Positions 18,064-26,781 of a stretch of DNA of 64,000 nucleotides are shown here, in pieces. Source of the DNA: Cellvibrio sp. KY-GH-1 (lineage in GTDB: Bacteria > Pseudomonadota > Gammaproteobacteria > Pseudomonadales > Cellvibrionaceae); contig NZ_CP031728.1 in assembly GCF_008806975.1 (NCBI RefSeq), forward strand, positions 496,001 to 560,000, in the 5' to 3' direction. Under the pieces are notes generated by a model. It was not told the DNA's origin. It did no database searches and saw only the letters and a list, made by a program, of their open reading frames with translations. Position numbers and translations under genes: made by a program. Position 1 is the first letter of the stretch. Every line of letters starts with the position of its first letter.

Positions 18064-19065
18064 ATGAAAAAAAATGATGTTTTACTTGAAGACCTTAATG
18101 GTAGCGGCGCTGGTGCAGGTGTTAGCTTCATTACTATTGATTCGGATTTGGCTGGGCAGCGGTTGGATAACTTTCTGATTGCTCGCTTGAAAGGTGTTCC
18201 CAGGTCCAAGGTTTATAACGTGATTCGCAAAGGGGAAGTGCGGGTTAATAAAGGCAGAATTAAACCTGAGTATAAGCTCATGGCGGGGGATGTAGTGCGA
18301 GTTCCTCCAATTCGTACTGCGGAGTCTGGGACCGAGGCAAAGGCTAGTCATCAGATGATGGCAATGCTTGGTAGTTCAATCCTGTTTGAGGATGAGGGGT
18401 TGCTGGTCATTAATAAGCCGCCGGGATTGGCTGTTCATGGTGGTAGTGGTGTTACGCTGGGGTTAATCGAAACCTTACGGCAGATGCGCCCCGAGGCGCG
18501 CCATCTTGAGTTGGTGCATCGTCTGGATAGGGATACTTCTGGTTGTATCATGATTGCCAAGAAGCGCAGTTACTTGCGTCATCTGCAAGCTGCTCTGCGT
18601 GAGAAGTCTGCCGGAGCCGGTGGTGTTGAAAAGGTCTATCAGGCATTAGTTCTCGGTAGTTGGTCAAAGCGCTGTCTCCAGGTTAACGCTCCGTTGATGA
18701 AGTTTGAAGTTGCTGGTGGGGAGCGTGTGGTCAAGGTTCATCCGGATGGTAAACCAAGTTTGACTGAGTTCAGTGTGCTAAAGCGTTATGAGGGGTTTAC
18801 CTTGATTGAGGCGCGGCCTATTACTGGGCGGACCCATCAAATTCGCGTCCATGCGCAATATGCGGGGCATTGTCTTGCGGGGGACGAAAAATATGGTAGT
18901 GATGAAGTTAACGAATCCTTGAGGGTACTGGGGTTGCGCCGCTTGTTTTTGCACGCCTCTTCCCTGTCTTTTTATTTGCCTGATGCTGATAAGGTGACTC
19001 GTGTTGAGGCGCCTTTGTTGTTGGATTTGGTTGAGCCTTTGTCCAAATTGACTGAAATGAACTGA
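18064..19065 (+). CDS. rluC: 23S rRNA pseudouridine(955/2504/2580) synthase RluC
   Basis: A 333-residue RluA-family enzyme: N-terminal S4 domain (GQRLDNFLIARLKGVPRSKVY and KGEVRVNKGRIKPEYKL), then the synthase domain with the catalytic Asp in HRLDRDTSG and the family block GRTHQIRVHAQYAGH. S4 plus the RIKPEYKL segment points to RluC, which modifies three uridines in 23S rRNA. Position divergent from rne is the same as in E. coli. No clear Shine-Dalgarno precedes ATG 18064. Confidence 0.94.
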   Translation: MKKNDVLLEDLNGSGAGAGVSFITIDSDLAGQRLDNFLIARLKGVPRSKVYNVIRKGEVRVNKGRIKPEYKLMAGDVVRVPPIRTAESGTEAKASHQMMAMLGSSILFEDEGLLVINKPPGLAVHGGSGVTLGLIETLRQMRPEARHLELVHRLDRDTSGCIMIAKKRSYLRHLQAALREKSAGAGGVEKVYQALVLGSWSKRCLQVNAPLMKFEVAGGERVVKVHPDGKPSLTEFSVLKRYEGFTLIEARPITGRTHQIRVHAQYAGHCLAGDEKYGSDEVNESLRVLGLRRLFLHASSLSFYLPDADKVTRVEAPLLLDLVEPLSKLTEMN

Positions 19066-19079
19066 GTGCGGGGTTAGTA

Positions 19080-19730
19080 GTGCTGCTGATATTTGATTGG
19101 GATGGCACTTTAAGTGATTCAAAGGCCAAAATCACTCGAGCAATGCAGATGGCTGCAGGTGACTTGGGTTGGGAGCCGCTCGCTGATCATCTTATTCATG
19201 ACATTATCGGATTAGGGTTGCCTGAGGCGATTCATCAGTTGTATCCGGATGTTCGCGTTGAGGATAGATCAAAGTTGCGCGATGCTTATGCGGCGCGTTT
19301 TTTAATGTTGGATGAGGCTCGGCCCTCCGATTTTTTTCCAGGGGTAAAAGAGACTCTGGGGTCTCTCAAAGCGCAGGGGCACATACTGGCCGTTGCTACG
19401 GGTAAGAGTCGCAAAGGGTTAGATCGAATTTTTGGGGTGCTCGGATTAAGCAATTTCTTTCATGCCACACGCTGTGCCGATGAGACTGCCTCCAAGCCAA
19501 ATCCACTCATGTTGGAAGAATTGTTGAAGGAGTTCGATGTTTCAGCGAGTGATGCGGTAATGATCGGTGACACTGAGTTCGATATGGAGATGGCAAAAAG
19601 AATTGGAATGCCGAGGATTGCGGTAAGTTATGGTGCGCATAGCATAGAGCGCTTGCATGGTTACGAGCCTGCTCTTTGTCTGGATCGGTTTGATGGTTTG
19701 TTGGCTTGGAATGGTCTGGTTGCCGGTTAA
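19080..19730 (+). CDS. HAD-family phosphatase, phosphoglycolate-phosphatase-like
   Basis: A 216-residue HAD subfamily IA hydrolase. Motif I is IFDWDGTLSDS with nucleophile Asp; motif II is AVATGKSRKGL; the Lys is in ETASKPNPLMLEE; motif IV is VMIGDTEFDMEMAK. The start is a GTG with GCGGGG about six bases upstream; no ATG is possible without losing motif I. It follows rluC by 14 bases and was probably co-transcribed; its stop overlaps the convergent yceF stop by four bases. Pseudomonas has a similar gene beside rluC. Substrate not determined. Confidence 0.9.
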   Translation: MLLIFDWDGTLSDSKAKITRAMQMAAGDLGWEPLADHLIHDIIGLGLPEAIHQLYPDVRVEDRSKLRDAYAARFLMLDEARPSDFFPGVKETLGSLKAQGHILAVATGKSRKGLDRIFGVLGLSNFFHATRCADETASKPNPLMLEELLKEFDVSASDAVMIGDTEFDMEMAKRIGMPRIAVSYGAHSIERLHGYEPALCLDRFDGLLAWNGLVAG

Positions 19731-20317
19731 TCGTTCAGGGGGTCTACCCCTTCATTCATTAGCATTTTCGTAAGTTCAATTAAGGGTAGGCCTATCAATG
19801 TGTTGGGATCTTTGCCTTCCAGTTTCTCAAATAGGCAAATGCCCAACCCTTCTGATTTGAAGCTTCCTGCACAGTCATAGGGTTGTTCCTTTTGTAGATA
19901 GTTTTCAATTTGTCTGGCGGTTAGTTGGCGAAACTTTACTGTGTAGCTATCCACTTCTAGTTGGGTTTTGTGTGTGTGGCTGTTGTAGAGGCATATGCTG
20001 GTGAGAAAGGTGATTTCTCTATCGCTAAACGCTCGGAGTTGGTTGGCGGCGGCGGCGTGGGTATGGGGTTTTCCTATAATTTGATTATTCAAGACTGCGA
20101 TCTGGTCCGATCCGATAATCAGGTGGTTGGGGTGGTCGGTCGATAATGCTTTGGCTTTTTGTTCTGCAAGGCGTAACACCAGATTTTTTGGGGATTCTTC
20201 GGGGTTGGGTGACTCGTCGATTGCGGGTGTGGCCCAGCTAAATTTTAGTCCGAGCTTTTTCAAAAGTTCCCTGCGATAGATCGAGCTGGAAGCTAGCAAA
20301 ATATTGTGTTTCTGCAT
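19727..20317 (-). CDS. yceF: Maf-family nucleotide pyrophosphatase YceF (7-methyl-GTP type)
   Basis: A 196-residue Maf protein. Conserved segments include LLASSSIYRRELLKKLGL, IDESPNPEESP, LIIGSDQIAVLN and the C-terminal GLPLIELTKML. YceF hydrolyses m7GTP and related modified nucleotides, in keeping with a house-cleaning role. The SDQIA motif follows the YceF rather than the YhdE pattern. It lies on the minus strand between the rluC-HAD pair and yceD, whereas the neighbouring cluster genes run plus. Confidence 0.92.
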   Translation of the reverse strand: MQKHNILLASSSIYRRELLKKLGLKFSWATPAIDESPNPEESPKNLVLRLAEQKAKALSTDHPNHLIIGSDQIAVLNNQIIGKPHTHAAAANQLRAFSDREITFLTSICLYNSHTHKTQLEVDSYTVKFRQLTARQIENYLQKEQPYDCAGSFKSEGLGICLFEKLEGKDPNTLIGLPLIELTKMLMNEGVDPLND

Positions 20318-20409
20318 TGGTTTTTTCTCGTGAAAGTTGCGTAAATCGCAAAATGATGTAGCTATTCTATGTTTAAACCACTAAATAGCGCTATTTCACC
20401 AGTTTTTCT

Positions 20410-20438
20410 TTGACATGATCAGGCGTTATCCCTATGAT
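20410..20438 (+). promoter_or_regulatory. Near-consensus sigma-70 promoter for yceD-rpmF-plsX-fab
   Basis: A perfect -35 (TTGACA, 20410-20415) and TATGAT (-10, 20433-20438) are separated by exactly 17 bases. Expected transcription start is near 20445, only a few bases before ATG 20448. Confidence 0.8.
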
Positions 20439-20447
20439 TGCGCGCTT

Positions 20448-20981
20448 ATGTTTAAGCCCCCTTTTCAAAAGCCTCTGCCAAAGCAGGGAGATCCTCGAAA
20501 GTTCGCCCAACAAGGTGTTACTTTGGAAGGGTTTATACCTGTTGCTGAGTTGCCTCGTGTAGTTGAGGCTACTGAGTCTTCAGCAGGCAATGTTCAAGTA
20601 AAGCTTGAATTTAAGGTTAGTGAAGAGGGAAAGCGAGCTGTCATTGGTCAGGCTGCGGCAGAGTTGTCTCTAATCTGTCAGCGTTGTCTTGAGCCAGTTT
20701 CAGTAGCTGTTGAAAGTGATATCTCACTAGCAATTGTATGGGATGAGGAGGCTGCCAAGGCGTTGCCACAGCACTTTGATCCATGGATTGCCGGTGAGGG
20801 TGCGGCAGATCTTTACGATATGGTCGAAGAAGAGCTGCTGTTGAGTTTGCCTGCAGTTGCTTATCACGAAGAGCCTTGCCTTGATGGCAAACTTTATTCC
20901 AGTGGTAAGCCGGTCGAGGTAAAAAAAGAGAAAAACCCATTTCAAGTATTGGAACAACTTAAGAGCTCGCCGAAATCCTGA
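20448..20981 (+). CDS. yceD: YceD (DUF177) protein, 23S rRNA accumulation factor
   Basis: About 177 residues with the conserved CQRCLEPVS block and DLYDMVEEELLLSLPAVAYH, then NPFQVLEQLK at the end, all typical of YceD. It always sits before rpmF and has been tied to rRNA/ribosome maturation. A longer reading from ATG 20415 runs straight through the promoter hexamers, so I take ATG 20448, which agrees with the E. coli N-terminus. That would give an almost leaderless message. Confidence 0.88.
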   Translation: MFKPPFQKPLPKQGDPRKFAQQGVTLEGFIPVAELPRVVEATESSAGNVQVKLEFKVSEEGKRAVIGQAAAELSLICQRCLEPVSVAVESDISLAIVWDEEAAKALPQHFDPWIAGEGAADLYDMVEEELLLSLPAVAYHEEPCLDGKLYSSGKPVEVKKEKNPFQVLEQLKSSPKS

Positions 20982-21021
20982 GGCGCCTCGGTTCCAGTGA
21001 GTCAGTAAATAGGAGCTAACC

Positions 21022-21204
21022 ATGGCAGTTCAACAAAACAAAAAATCCCGTTCAAAGCGTGATATGCGTCGTTCGCACGATGCTCTGACAGGTCCAACCT
21101 TGTCAGTTGATGCAACTAGCGGCGAGAAGCACATTCGTCACCATGTAACTGCTGACGGTTTTTACCGTGGCCGTAAAGTGATTGATAAAGGTAGTGAAGA
21201 GTAA
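21022..21204 (+). CDS. rpmF: Ribosomal protein bL32
   Basis: A 60-residue basic protein with the L32 N-terminus [21 protein letters not shown] and [20 protein letters not shown]. It is a large-subunit protein, encoded between yceD and plsX as in most proteobacteria. AGGAGC about eight bases before ATG is a good ribosome-binding site. Confidence 0.97.
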   Translation: MAVQQNKKSRSKRDMRRSHDALTGPTLSVDATSGEKHIRHHVTADGFYRGRKVIDKGSEE

Positions 21205-21227
21205 TTTATTGCTCCAGAGACATTACC

Positions 21228-22238
21228 TTGTCGGCAAGAATTCGAATAGCAGTTGATGCTATGAGCGGGGACTTAGGTCCCCGCGTTGCTATTTCAGCAG
21301 CAGAAAACTTTGTTGCTATCCATCCCGATGTCGATCTGATGTTTGTTGGTGATCGATCCAAGTTGCAGTCGCTACTTGAAAAATCCTCGTCATTATTGCG
21401 CAAGTCAGCGCGTGTTTTACACGCGGCAGATGTTGTGTCGATGGATGATGCCCCCCTTAGCGCATTGCGTCAAAAGAAGAGTTCTTCCATGTGGGTTGCG
21501 CTGGAGTGTTTGCGCGCTGATGAGGTTGATGCTTGTGTAAGTGCTGGAAATACCGGGGCGCTTCTGGCTATGGCCAGATATCTGATTAAAACCTTTCCAG
21601 AAATTGACCGTCCTGCGATCTGTAAATCAATGCCAGTAACAAATGGGGTTACTTATTTGCTCGACTTAGGGGCAAATATCAATTGCTCCCCATTGCATTT
21701 GCAGCAGTTCGCGCTCATGGGTGCTGTATTGGCAGAGGTTTCGGGTGTTGTTGCTCCACGCGTTGCTTTGCTTAATATCGGTAGCGAGGCACAAAAAGGC
21801 ACTGAGGTTTTGCGGCAAGCCCAAGAGCTTTTACGCAATGATTCGCGGATTAATTACGTTGGATTTGTGGAGTCCAGTGAGATTTTTACGGGAAATGATC
21901 ATGTGATTGTGTGTGATGGCTTTCATGGAAATATTGCGTTAAAGGCTAGTGAAGGGTTGGCGCGGTTCGTAGCTAAAAAAATCTCTACGACGTTGAGGCG
22001 AAATTTTTTTAATAAAATTTTATCGCTTATCGCGGCACCTATGCTCACCCAACTGAGTAACGAGCTAAACCCTTCATTGTACAATGGCGCCAGTTTTCTT
22101 GGGCTACGTAAGACGCTCATAAAAAGTCATGGAAGTGCAGACGCTAGAGCGTTTATGCAGGCGCTTGTTGTCGCTCGCGAGCAGGTGTTGTTGCGGGTTC
22201 CAGAGAAAATTGCGCGGCAATTGGGCGCTGATAATTAA
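21228..22238 (+). CDS. plsX: Phosphate acyltransferase PlsX
   Basis: A 336-residue peripheral membrane enzyme that converts acyl-ACP to acyl-phosphate for phospholipid synthesis. Typical blocks: IAVDAMSGDLGP, ACVSAGNTGALLAMA, YLLDLGANINCSP, LNIGSEAQKGTE and VCDGFHGNIALKASEG. The start is TTG 21228, since no ATG or GTG lies upstream in frame near the conserved IRIAVDAM. Most homologues read DAMGGD; here Gly is Ser. Co-directional with rpmF and fabD; fabH, usually next, is absent. Confidence 0.94.
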   Translation: MSARIRIAVDAMSGDLGPRVAISAAENFVAIHPDVDLMFVGDRSKLQSLLEKSSSLLRKSARVLHAADVVSMDDAPLSALRQKKSSSMWVALECLRADEVDACVSAGNTGALLAMARYLIKTFPEIDRPAICKSMPVTNGVTYLLDLGANINCSPLHLQQFALMGAVLAEVSGVVAPRVALLNIGSEAQKGTEVLRQAQELLRNDSRINYVGFVESSEIFTGNDHVIVCDGFHGNIALKASEGLARFVAKKISTTLRRNFFNKILSLIAAPMLTQLSNELNPSLYNGASFLGLRKTLIKSHGSADARAFMQALVVAREQVLLRVPEKIARQLGADN

Positions 22239-22272
22239 TTTTCATCCAATTTAAAAAGAAGTTTAAATTCCT

Positions 22273-23211
22273 ATGATTAATTCTAATCTTGCATTTGTTT
22301 TCCCAGGTCAAGGTTCACAAAAAATTGGCATGTTGGCTGAGTTGGCTGCTGAATATCCTGTTGTGCAGCAGACTTTTCTCGAGGCATCTGACGTTTTGGG
22401 TTACGACCTTTGGGCATTAGTACAAAATGGTACTCAAGAGGAAATTAATTTGACGGAGCGGACTCAGCCGCTGCTGTTAACCGCAAGCGTTGCGGTGTTT
22501 CGTGTGTGGAAAGAAAAAAATGGCGCTATGCCTGCGCTTATGGCGGGGCATAGTCTTGGGGAGTGGTCGGCATTGGTATGTGCTGGTGTTATTGCATTTA
22601 AAGATGCGGTAAAGCTGGTGCAGCAGCGTGGAAAGTTTATGCAGGAGGCTGTCCCTGCAGGCCAAGGTGCGATGGCGGCAATTATTGGGCTTGATGATGC
22701 GTTAATTGTCGAGGCTTGTAAAAAAGCGGAGCACGGTGATGTTGTTTCTGCAGTTAATTTTAATTCACCAGGTCAGGTCGTGATTGCCGGTACCGCGGCC
22801 GCTGTAGAACGTGCTGGTGTATTGTGTAAAGAAGCCGGAGCAAAACGCGCTTTACCTCTGCCTGTAAGCGCACCTTTCCATACAGAGCTAATGCGCCCAG
22901 CGGCAGAACGTTTGGCTGAGCAAATTACGGCAACTATTTTTTCTACGCCTAATGTTCCTGTGGTACACAATGTAACGGCCGACATTGAGACAAACCCTGA
23001 AAAAATCAAGGCACTAATGATTGAGCAAATTTACAGTCCGGTGCGTTGGGTAGAGTGTGTGAACACCATGGTTAAAAAAGGAGTTACCAAAACATTGGAG
23101 TGCGGTCCAGGAAAGGTGTTGTCTGGTTTAAATAAACGTATTAATGCTGAACTGGTTGCAGTTTCTGTTGAGAAACCGGATGAACTGCTTGTTGTTTTAT
23201 CTGAAGTTTAA
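22273..23211 (+). CDS. fabD: Malonyl-CoA:ACP transacylase FabD
   Basis: A 312-residue enzyme that loads malonyl units on ACP. The nucleophile Ser is in GHSLGEWSAL, the catalytic His in SAPFHTELM, and the N-terminal FVFPGQGSQKIGML block is conserved. It is directly downstream of plsX and 25 bases before fabG. Confidence 0.97.
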   Translation: MINSNLAFVFPGQGSQKIGMLAELAAEYPVVQQTFLEASDVLGYDLWALVQNGTQEEINLTERTQPLLLTASVAVFRVWKEKNGAMPALMAGHSLGEWSALVCAGVIAFKDAVKLVQQRGKFMQEAVPAGQGAMAAIIGLDDALIVEACKKAEHGDVVSAVNFNSPGQVVIAGTAAAVERAGVLCKEAGAKRALPLPVSAPFHTELMRPAAERLAEQITATIFSTPNVPVVHNVTADIETNPEKIKALMIEQIYSPVRWVECVNTMVKKGVTKTLECGPGKVLSGLNKRINAELVAVSVEKPDELLVVLSEV

Positions 23212-23236
23212 TTTCTAAATACAGGATTAAATTACT

Positions 23237-23980
23237 ATGAGCTTAAATGATAAAGTCGCCTTGGTTACTGGTGCGAGCCGTGGTATTGGTGCAGCAATTG
23301 CTGAGCAGCTCGGCAAGGCTGGCGCAACTGTAATTGGTACGGCAACCAGTCAGTCTGGCGCAGAAAAAATTTCTGCCCGCTTCACAGAGTTGGGTATTCG
23401 TGGCGTGGGCAAGGTGCTAAACGTAACTGATGCTGATTCAGTGGCAAACTTATTAAAAGAAGTTGGTGACGAATTTGGTGCACCGGCAATTCTGGTTAAT
23501 AATGCGGGTATTACCAAAGACAATCTCTTGATGCGCATGAGTGATGAGGAGTGGTTTGATGTTATCAATACCAATCTCAGTGCAATTTACCGTTTAAGCA
23601 AAGGCGTGTTGCGCGGAATGATGAAAGCCCGTTGGGGGCGAATTATCAATATTAGTTCGGTTGTTGGTGCGATGGGTAATCCCGGGCAATCAAACTATGC
23701 CGCAACTAAAGCGGGTGTTTCTGGTTTTGCACGCTCGCTAGCTGCTGAAGTGGGGTCGCGCAATATTACCGTGAATACAGTGGCTCCAGGTTTTATTGAT
23801 ACAGATATGACCAAGGTGTTGCCGGAAGAGCAAAAACAACAACTCATGTCTCGTATTCCTCTCGGGCGTCTTGGGGCTCCCGAAGAAATTGCGTCGGTTG
23901 TTGTTTTTCTGGCCAGCGATGCTGGATCTTACATCAGTGGAGAGACAATTCATGTCAACGGCGGCATGTATATGTCGTAA
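23237..23980 (+). CDS. fabG: 3-oxoacyl-ACP reductase FabG
   Basis: A 247-residue short-chain dehydrogenase. The NADP-binding TGASRGIGAAIA, NNAGIT, and the Ser-Tyr-Lys triad (ISSVVGAMGNPGQSNYAATKAG) are present, and the C-terminus YISGETIHVNGGMYM is typical of FabG. It reduces beta-ketoacyl-ACP in the elongation cycle. Confidence 0.97.
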   Translation: MSLNDKVALVTGASRGIGAAIAEQLGKAGATVIGTATSQSGAEKISARFTELGIRGVGKVLNVTDADSVANLLKEVGDEFGAPAILVNNAGITKDNLLMRMSDEEWFDVINTNLSAIYRLSKGVLRGMMKARWGRIINISSVVGAMGNPGQSNYAATKAGVSGFARSLAAEVGSRNITVNTVAPGFIDTDMTKVLPEEQKQQLMSRIPLGRLGAPEEIASVVVFLASDAGSYISGETIHVNGGMYMS

Positions 23981-24048
23981 CTAACTATTGTAACTATCTG
24001 TTTTTAAAAGAGTATTTGTCAAAATACAAAGAATTTTGCCGTTTGGCA

Positions 24049-24077
24049 TTACAACAACCTGAAAATCGATGTAAAAT
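24049..24077 (+). promoter_or_regulatory. Candidate acpP promoter flanked by an inverted repeat
   Basis: TTACAA and TAAAAT are separated by 17 bases. The inverted repeat AAAATCGA (24062-24069) / TCGATTTT (24083-24090) brackets the -10 region and could be an operator. acpP lies about 95 bases downstream. Confidence 0.55.
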
Positions 24078-24171
24078 GCGCGTCGATTTTGGCCGGATCA
24101 CATGGTCAAACCAGTTTTGGTTTTATTGCCCAAGTGTTTCGAACTATAACCACTAGGAGTTACATAACATC

Positions 24172-24408
24172 ATGAGTAGCATTGAAGAACGCGTAAAAAA
24201 GATCGTTGCTGAGCAACTGGGTGTGAAAGAAGAAGAAGTGAAAAACGAAGCTTCTTTCGTCGAAGATCTGGGCGCTGATTCTTTGGATACCGTAGAGTTG
24301 GTAATGGCTCTCGAAGAAGAATTCGAAACTGAAATTCCAGATGAAGAAGCTGAGAAAATCACTACTGTTCAATTGGCTATCGATTACATCAATGCCAACC
24401 TGGCGTAA
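24172..24408 (+). CDS. acpP: Acyl carrier protein
   Basis: A 78-residue acidic protein with the phosphopantetheine Ser in [18 protein letters not shown]. It carries fatty acyl intermediates on the 4'-phosphopantetheine arm. It has its own candidate promoter and a downstream terminator, so it can be expressed above the rest of the cluster. Confidence 0.98.
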   Translation: MSSIEERVKKIVAEQLGVKEEEVKNEASFVEDLGADSLDTVELVMALEEEFETEIPDEEAEKITTVQLAIDYINANLA

Positions 24409-24439
24409 TCTGCATAATCGCTGATTTCAGTTTAAGAAG

Positions 24440-24470
24440 GCCGTATTATTGCAAAATAGTACGGCTTTTT
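24440..24470 (+). terminator. Terminator after acpP
   Basis: The 11-bp stem GCCGTATTATT / AATAGTACGGC has one G-U pair and the loop GCAA, followed by TTTTT. Confidence 0.85.
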
Positions 24471-24592
24471 CTTTTTATCAGTTTTAGTGCTGTCAATAAT
24501 CTGAGCAAAAAGCGCTTTTGAGTTAATTCTAATCATCATGACTAATCGGCTGTCCTTAACGGTTTGATTGTCCATCGCGGAGAGTCTCACAG

Positions 24593-25831
24593 GTGTCGCG
24601 TAAAAGAGTTGTTGTCACTGGTCTGGGTATGATCAGTTCACTGGGTAATACAGTTGCTGAAACCTGGCAGGGTATTGTGAATGGCAAGAGTGGCGTAGCT
24701 ACTATTTCCCATTTTGATGCGTCGGCGTTCACCACGCAGTTCAGCGCCTCAGTAAAAAATTTAGTGGTGGATGACTATTTCCCTAGCAAAGAAGCGCGCA
24801 AGATGGATCCATTTATCCAATACGGAATGATTGCGGGCATTCAGGCAATTCGTGATTCAGGCCTGGAAGTTACCGATGCTAATGCAGGTCGTATTGGAGT
24901 TTCTATAGGATCTGGCATTGGTGGTATTGGGACAATCGAAGACGGTTCGTCAACGCTTGAGCATAAAGGTCCGCGCCGCATTTCCCCATTTTTCGTTCCC
25001 AGCGCCATTATCAATATGATCTCTGGCAATTTGTCGATCATGTACGGCTTGCGCGGTCCGAATGTTGCGATTACTACCGCTTGCACAACAGGAACGCACA
25101 GCATTGGATTTGCTGCCCGTATGATCCAATATGGTGATGCGGATGTCATGGTTGCAGGTGGTGCTGAAATGGCTACCACGCCCCTAGGGTTGGGTGGGTT
25201 TGCTGCCGCGCGCGCGCTTTCTACGCGCAATGATAACCCCCAGGCTGCCAGTCGTCCTTGGGATAAGGACCGTGATGGTTTTGTATTGGGCGATGGAGCC
25301 GGCGTTTTAGTACTGGAAGAATATGAGCATGCCAAAAAGCGTGGTGCAAAAATCTATGCCGAGCTGATTGGTTTTGGAATGAGTGGCGATGCTTATCACA
25401 TGACGTCGCCGCCAGAGGATGGCTCAGGCGCAGCGGCTTCTATGCGTAACGCAATTTTGGATGCCGCCATTCCACTGGAATTAATTAATTATATTAATGC
25501 CCACGGAACATCCACGCAGGCAGGAGATAAGGCTGAGTGCCAAGCAGTAAAATCGGTGATGGGAAGTGCAGTTGGGCAAGTTGCTGTCAGCTCTACCAAA
25601 TCGATGATTGGTCATTTGTTAGGTGCTGCCGGTGCCGTTGAGGCGATTTTCAGTGTGTTGGCAATTCGGGATCAGGTGGCTCCGCCGACGATCAACTTGG
25701 AGAACCCGGAAGAGGGTTGTGATATCAATCTGGTTCCGAACACTGCGCAAGAGCGCAAGATTGAAGCGGTGTTGTCGAACTCTTTTGGTTTTGGTGGTAC
25801 AAACGGATCGTTGATTTTCCGCAAGGTTTAA
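24593..25831 (+). CDS. fabF: 3-oxoacyl-ACP synthase II FabF
   Basis: A 412-residue condensing enzyme. The Cys-His-His triad is visible: Cys in [13 protein letters not shown], His in [11 protein letters not shown], His in [19 protein letters not shown] start at 24593 with GGAGAG eight bases upstream. FabF elongates acyl-ACP, including C16:1 to C18:1. It sits between the acpP terminator and its own terminator. Confidence 0.97.
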   Translation: MSRKRVVVTGLGMISSLGNTVAETWQGIVNGKSGVATISHFDASAFTTQFSASVKNLVVDDYFPSKEARKMDPFIQYGMIAGIQAIRDSGLEVTDANAGRIGVSIGSGIGGIGTIEDGSSTLEHKGPRRISPFFVPSAIINMISGNLSIMYGLRGPNVAITTACTTGTHSIGFAARMIQYGDADVMVAGGAEMATTPLGLGGFAAARALSTRNDNPQAASRPWDKDRDGFVLGDGAGVLVLEEYEHAKKRGAKIYAELIGFGMSGDAYHMTSPPEDGSGAAASMRNAILDAAIPLELINYINAHGTSTQAGDKAECQAVKSVMGSAVGQVAVSSTKSMIGHLLGAAGAVEAIFSVLAIRDQVAPPTINLENPEEGCDINLVPNTAQERKIEAVLSNSFGFGGTNGSLIFRKV

Positions 25832-25857
25832 GCTGTACTGCGTTTCTAGCTTAGCCA

Positions 25858-25886
25858 ACGCCGGACTGGAGACAGTCCGGCGTTTT
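25858..25886 (+). terminator. Terminator after fabF
   Basis: The perfect stem ACGCCGGACTG / CAGTCCGGCGT with loop GAGA is followed by TTTT. Confidence 0.9.
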
Positions 25887-25904
25887 TGTATAAAAGGGGT
25901 TGTT

Positions 25905-26756
25905 ATGTCCTTGCAGTTACCCATAGTCACTATTAACGGTGTGCACAATTCGTTTGTATCGCCATTGGATCGTGGGTTCGCCTATGGTGATGGGTTATTT
26001 GAAACCTGTCGGTATTTTGCAGGTCGAATTCCATTGTGGGATTTTCATCGCGAGAGATTATTGGCTTCAGCACAACGTTTGCGCATTGCTCTGGACGAAG
26101 TAAGGTTAAACGAATATCTCGATTCGCTATTGGCGTTGTTACGGATGAATCAAATAGCGGACGCCGTTGTAAAGGTGCAGTTAACGAGAGGAGTGGGGGG
26201 GCGTGGATACCGCTTACCCGACATAATAAATCCCACCTACTGCATCGGTGTTTTTGCCGGAGAGCCGCTGCAATCTGATTTTTTTCGTGGTGGTGTTGAT
26301 GTGCGTGTTTGTGATTTGCGTTTGGGTAAAAATTCCGCTCTGGCGGGCATTAAACACCTAAATCGGTTGGAGCATATTATGGCGCGTGCCGAGTGGCATG
26401 ATGAGTTTGCAGAAGGTTTGTTGCTGGATACGGATGGAAATGTTACAGAGGCAACGGTCAGTAACTTTTTTTTGGTAAAAGGTGGCGAATTAATTACCCC
26501 CGACTTAGATGCAGCAGGTGTTGCGGGGGTTATGCGGCGCGCAATTATTGATATTTTTGCTGCACAGTTGAATTTGTCGGTAAAAGTTACTCGGCTGAAA
26601 CTGAGTGATTTGCGTGCAGCGGATGAAATTTTTTTATCCAATAGCGTTTTTGGTATTTGGCCCGTCAACAGCATTGCTGGTATGGAGCTTTTATTGCGTC
26701 ACACCGTGACTCGTCAATTGCAGGAAAAATTATTAGCCTGGCTACGAAACACCTAA
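25905..26756 (+). CDS. pabC: Aminodeoxychorismate lyase PabC
   Basis: A 283-residue class IV aminotransferase fold enzyme (PLP). It makes 4-aminobenzoate and pyruvate for folate synthesis. The PLP Lys is in LAGIKHLNRLEHIMARAEW, and DRGFAYGDGLFETCR and TEATVSNFFLV are family blocks. Located after fabF and before mltG as in E. coli. Confidence 0.93.
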   Translation: MSLQLPIVTINGVHNSFVSPLDRGFAYGDGLFETCRYFAGRIPLWDFHRERLLASAQRLRIALDEVRLNEYLDSLLALLRMNQIADAVVKVQLTRGVGGRGYRLPDIINPTYCIGVFAGEPLQSDFFRGGVDVRVCDLRLGKNSALAGIKHLNRLEHIMARAEWHDEFAEGLLLDTDGNVTEATVSNFFLVKGGELITPDLDAAGVAGVMRRAIIDIFAAQLNLSVKVTRLKLSDLRAADEIFLSNSVFGIWPVNSIAGMELLLRHTVTRQLQEKLLAWLRNT

Positions 26757-26781
26757 TCTATCGTATGTAGTTATTGAAGTT

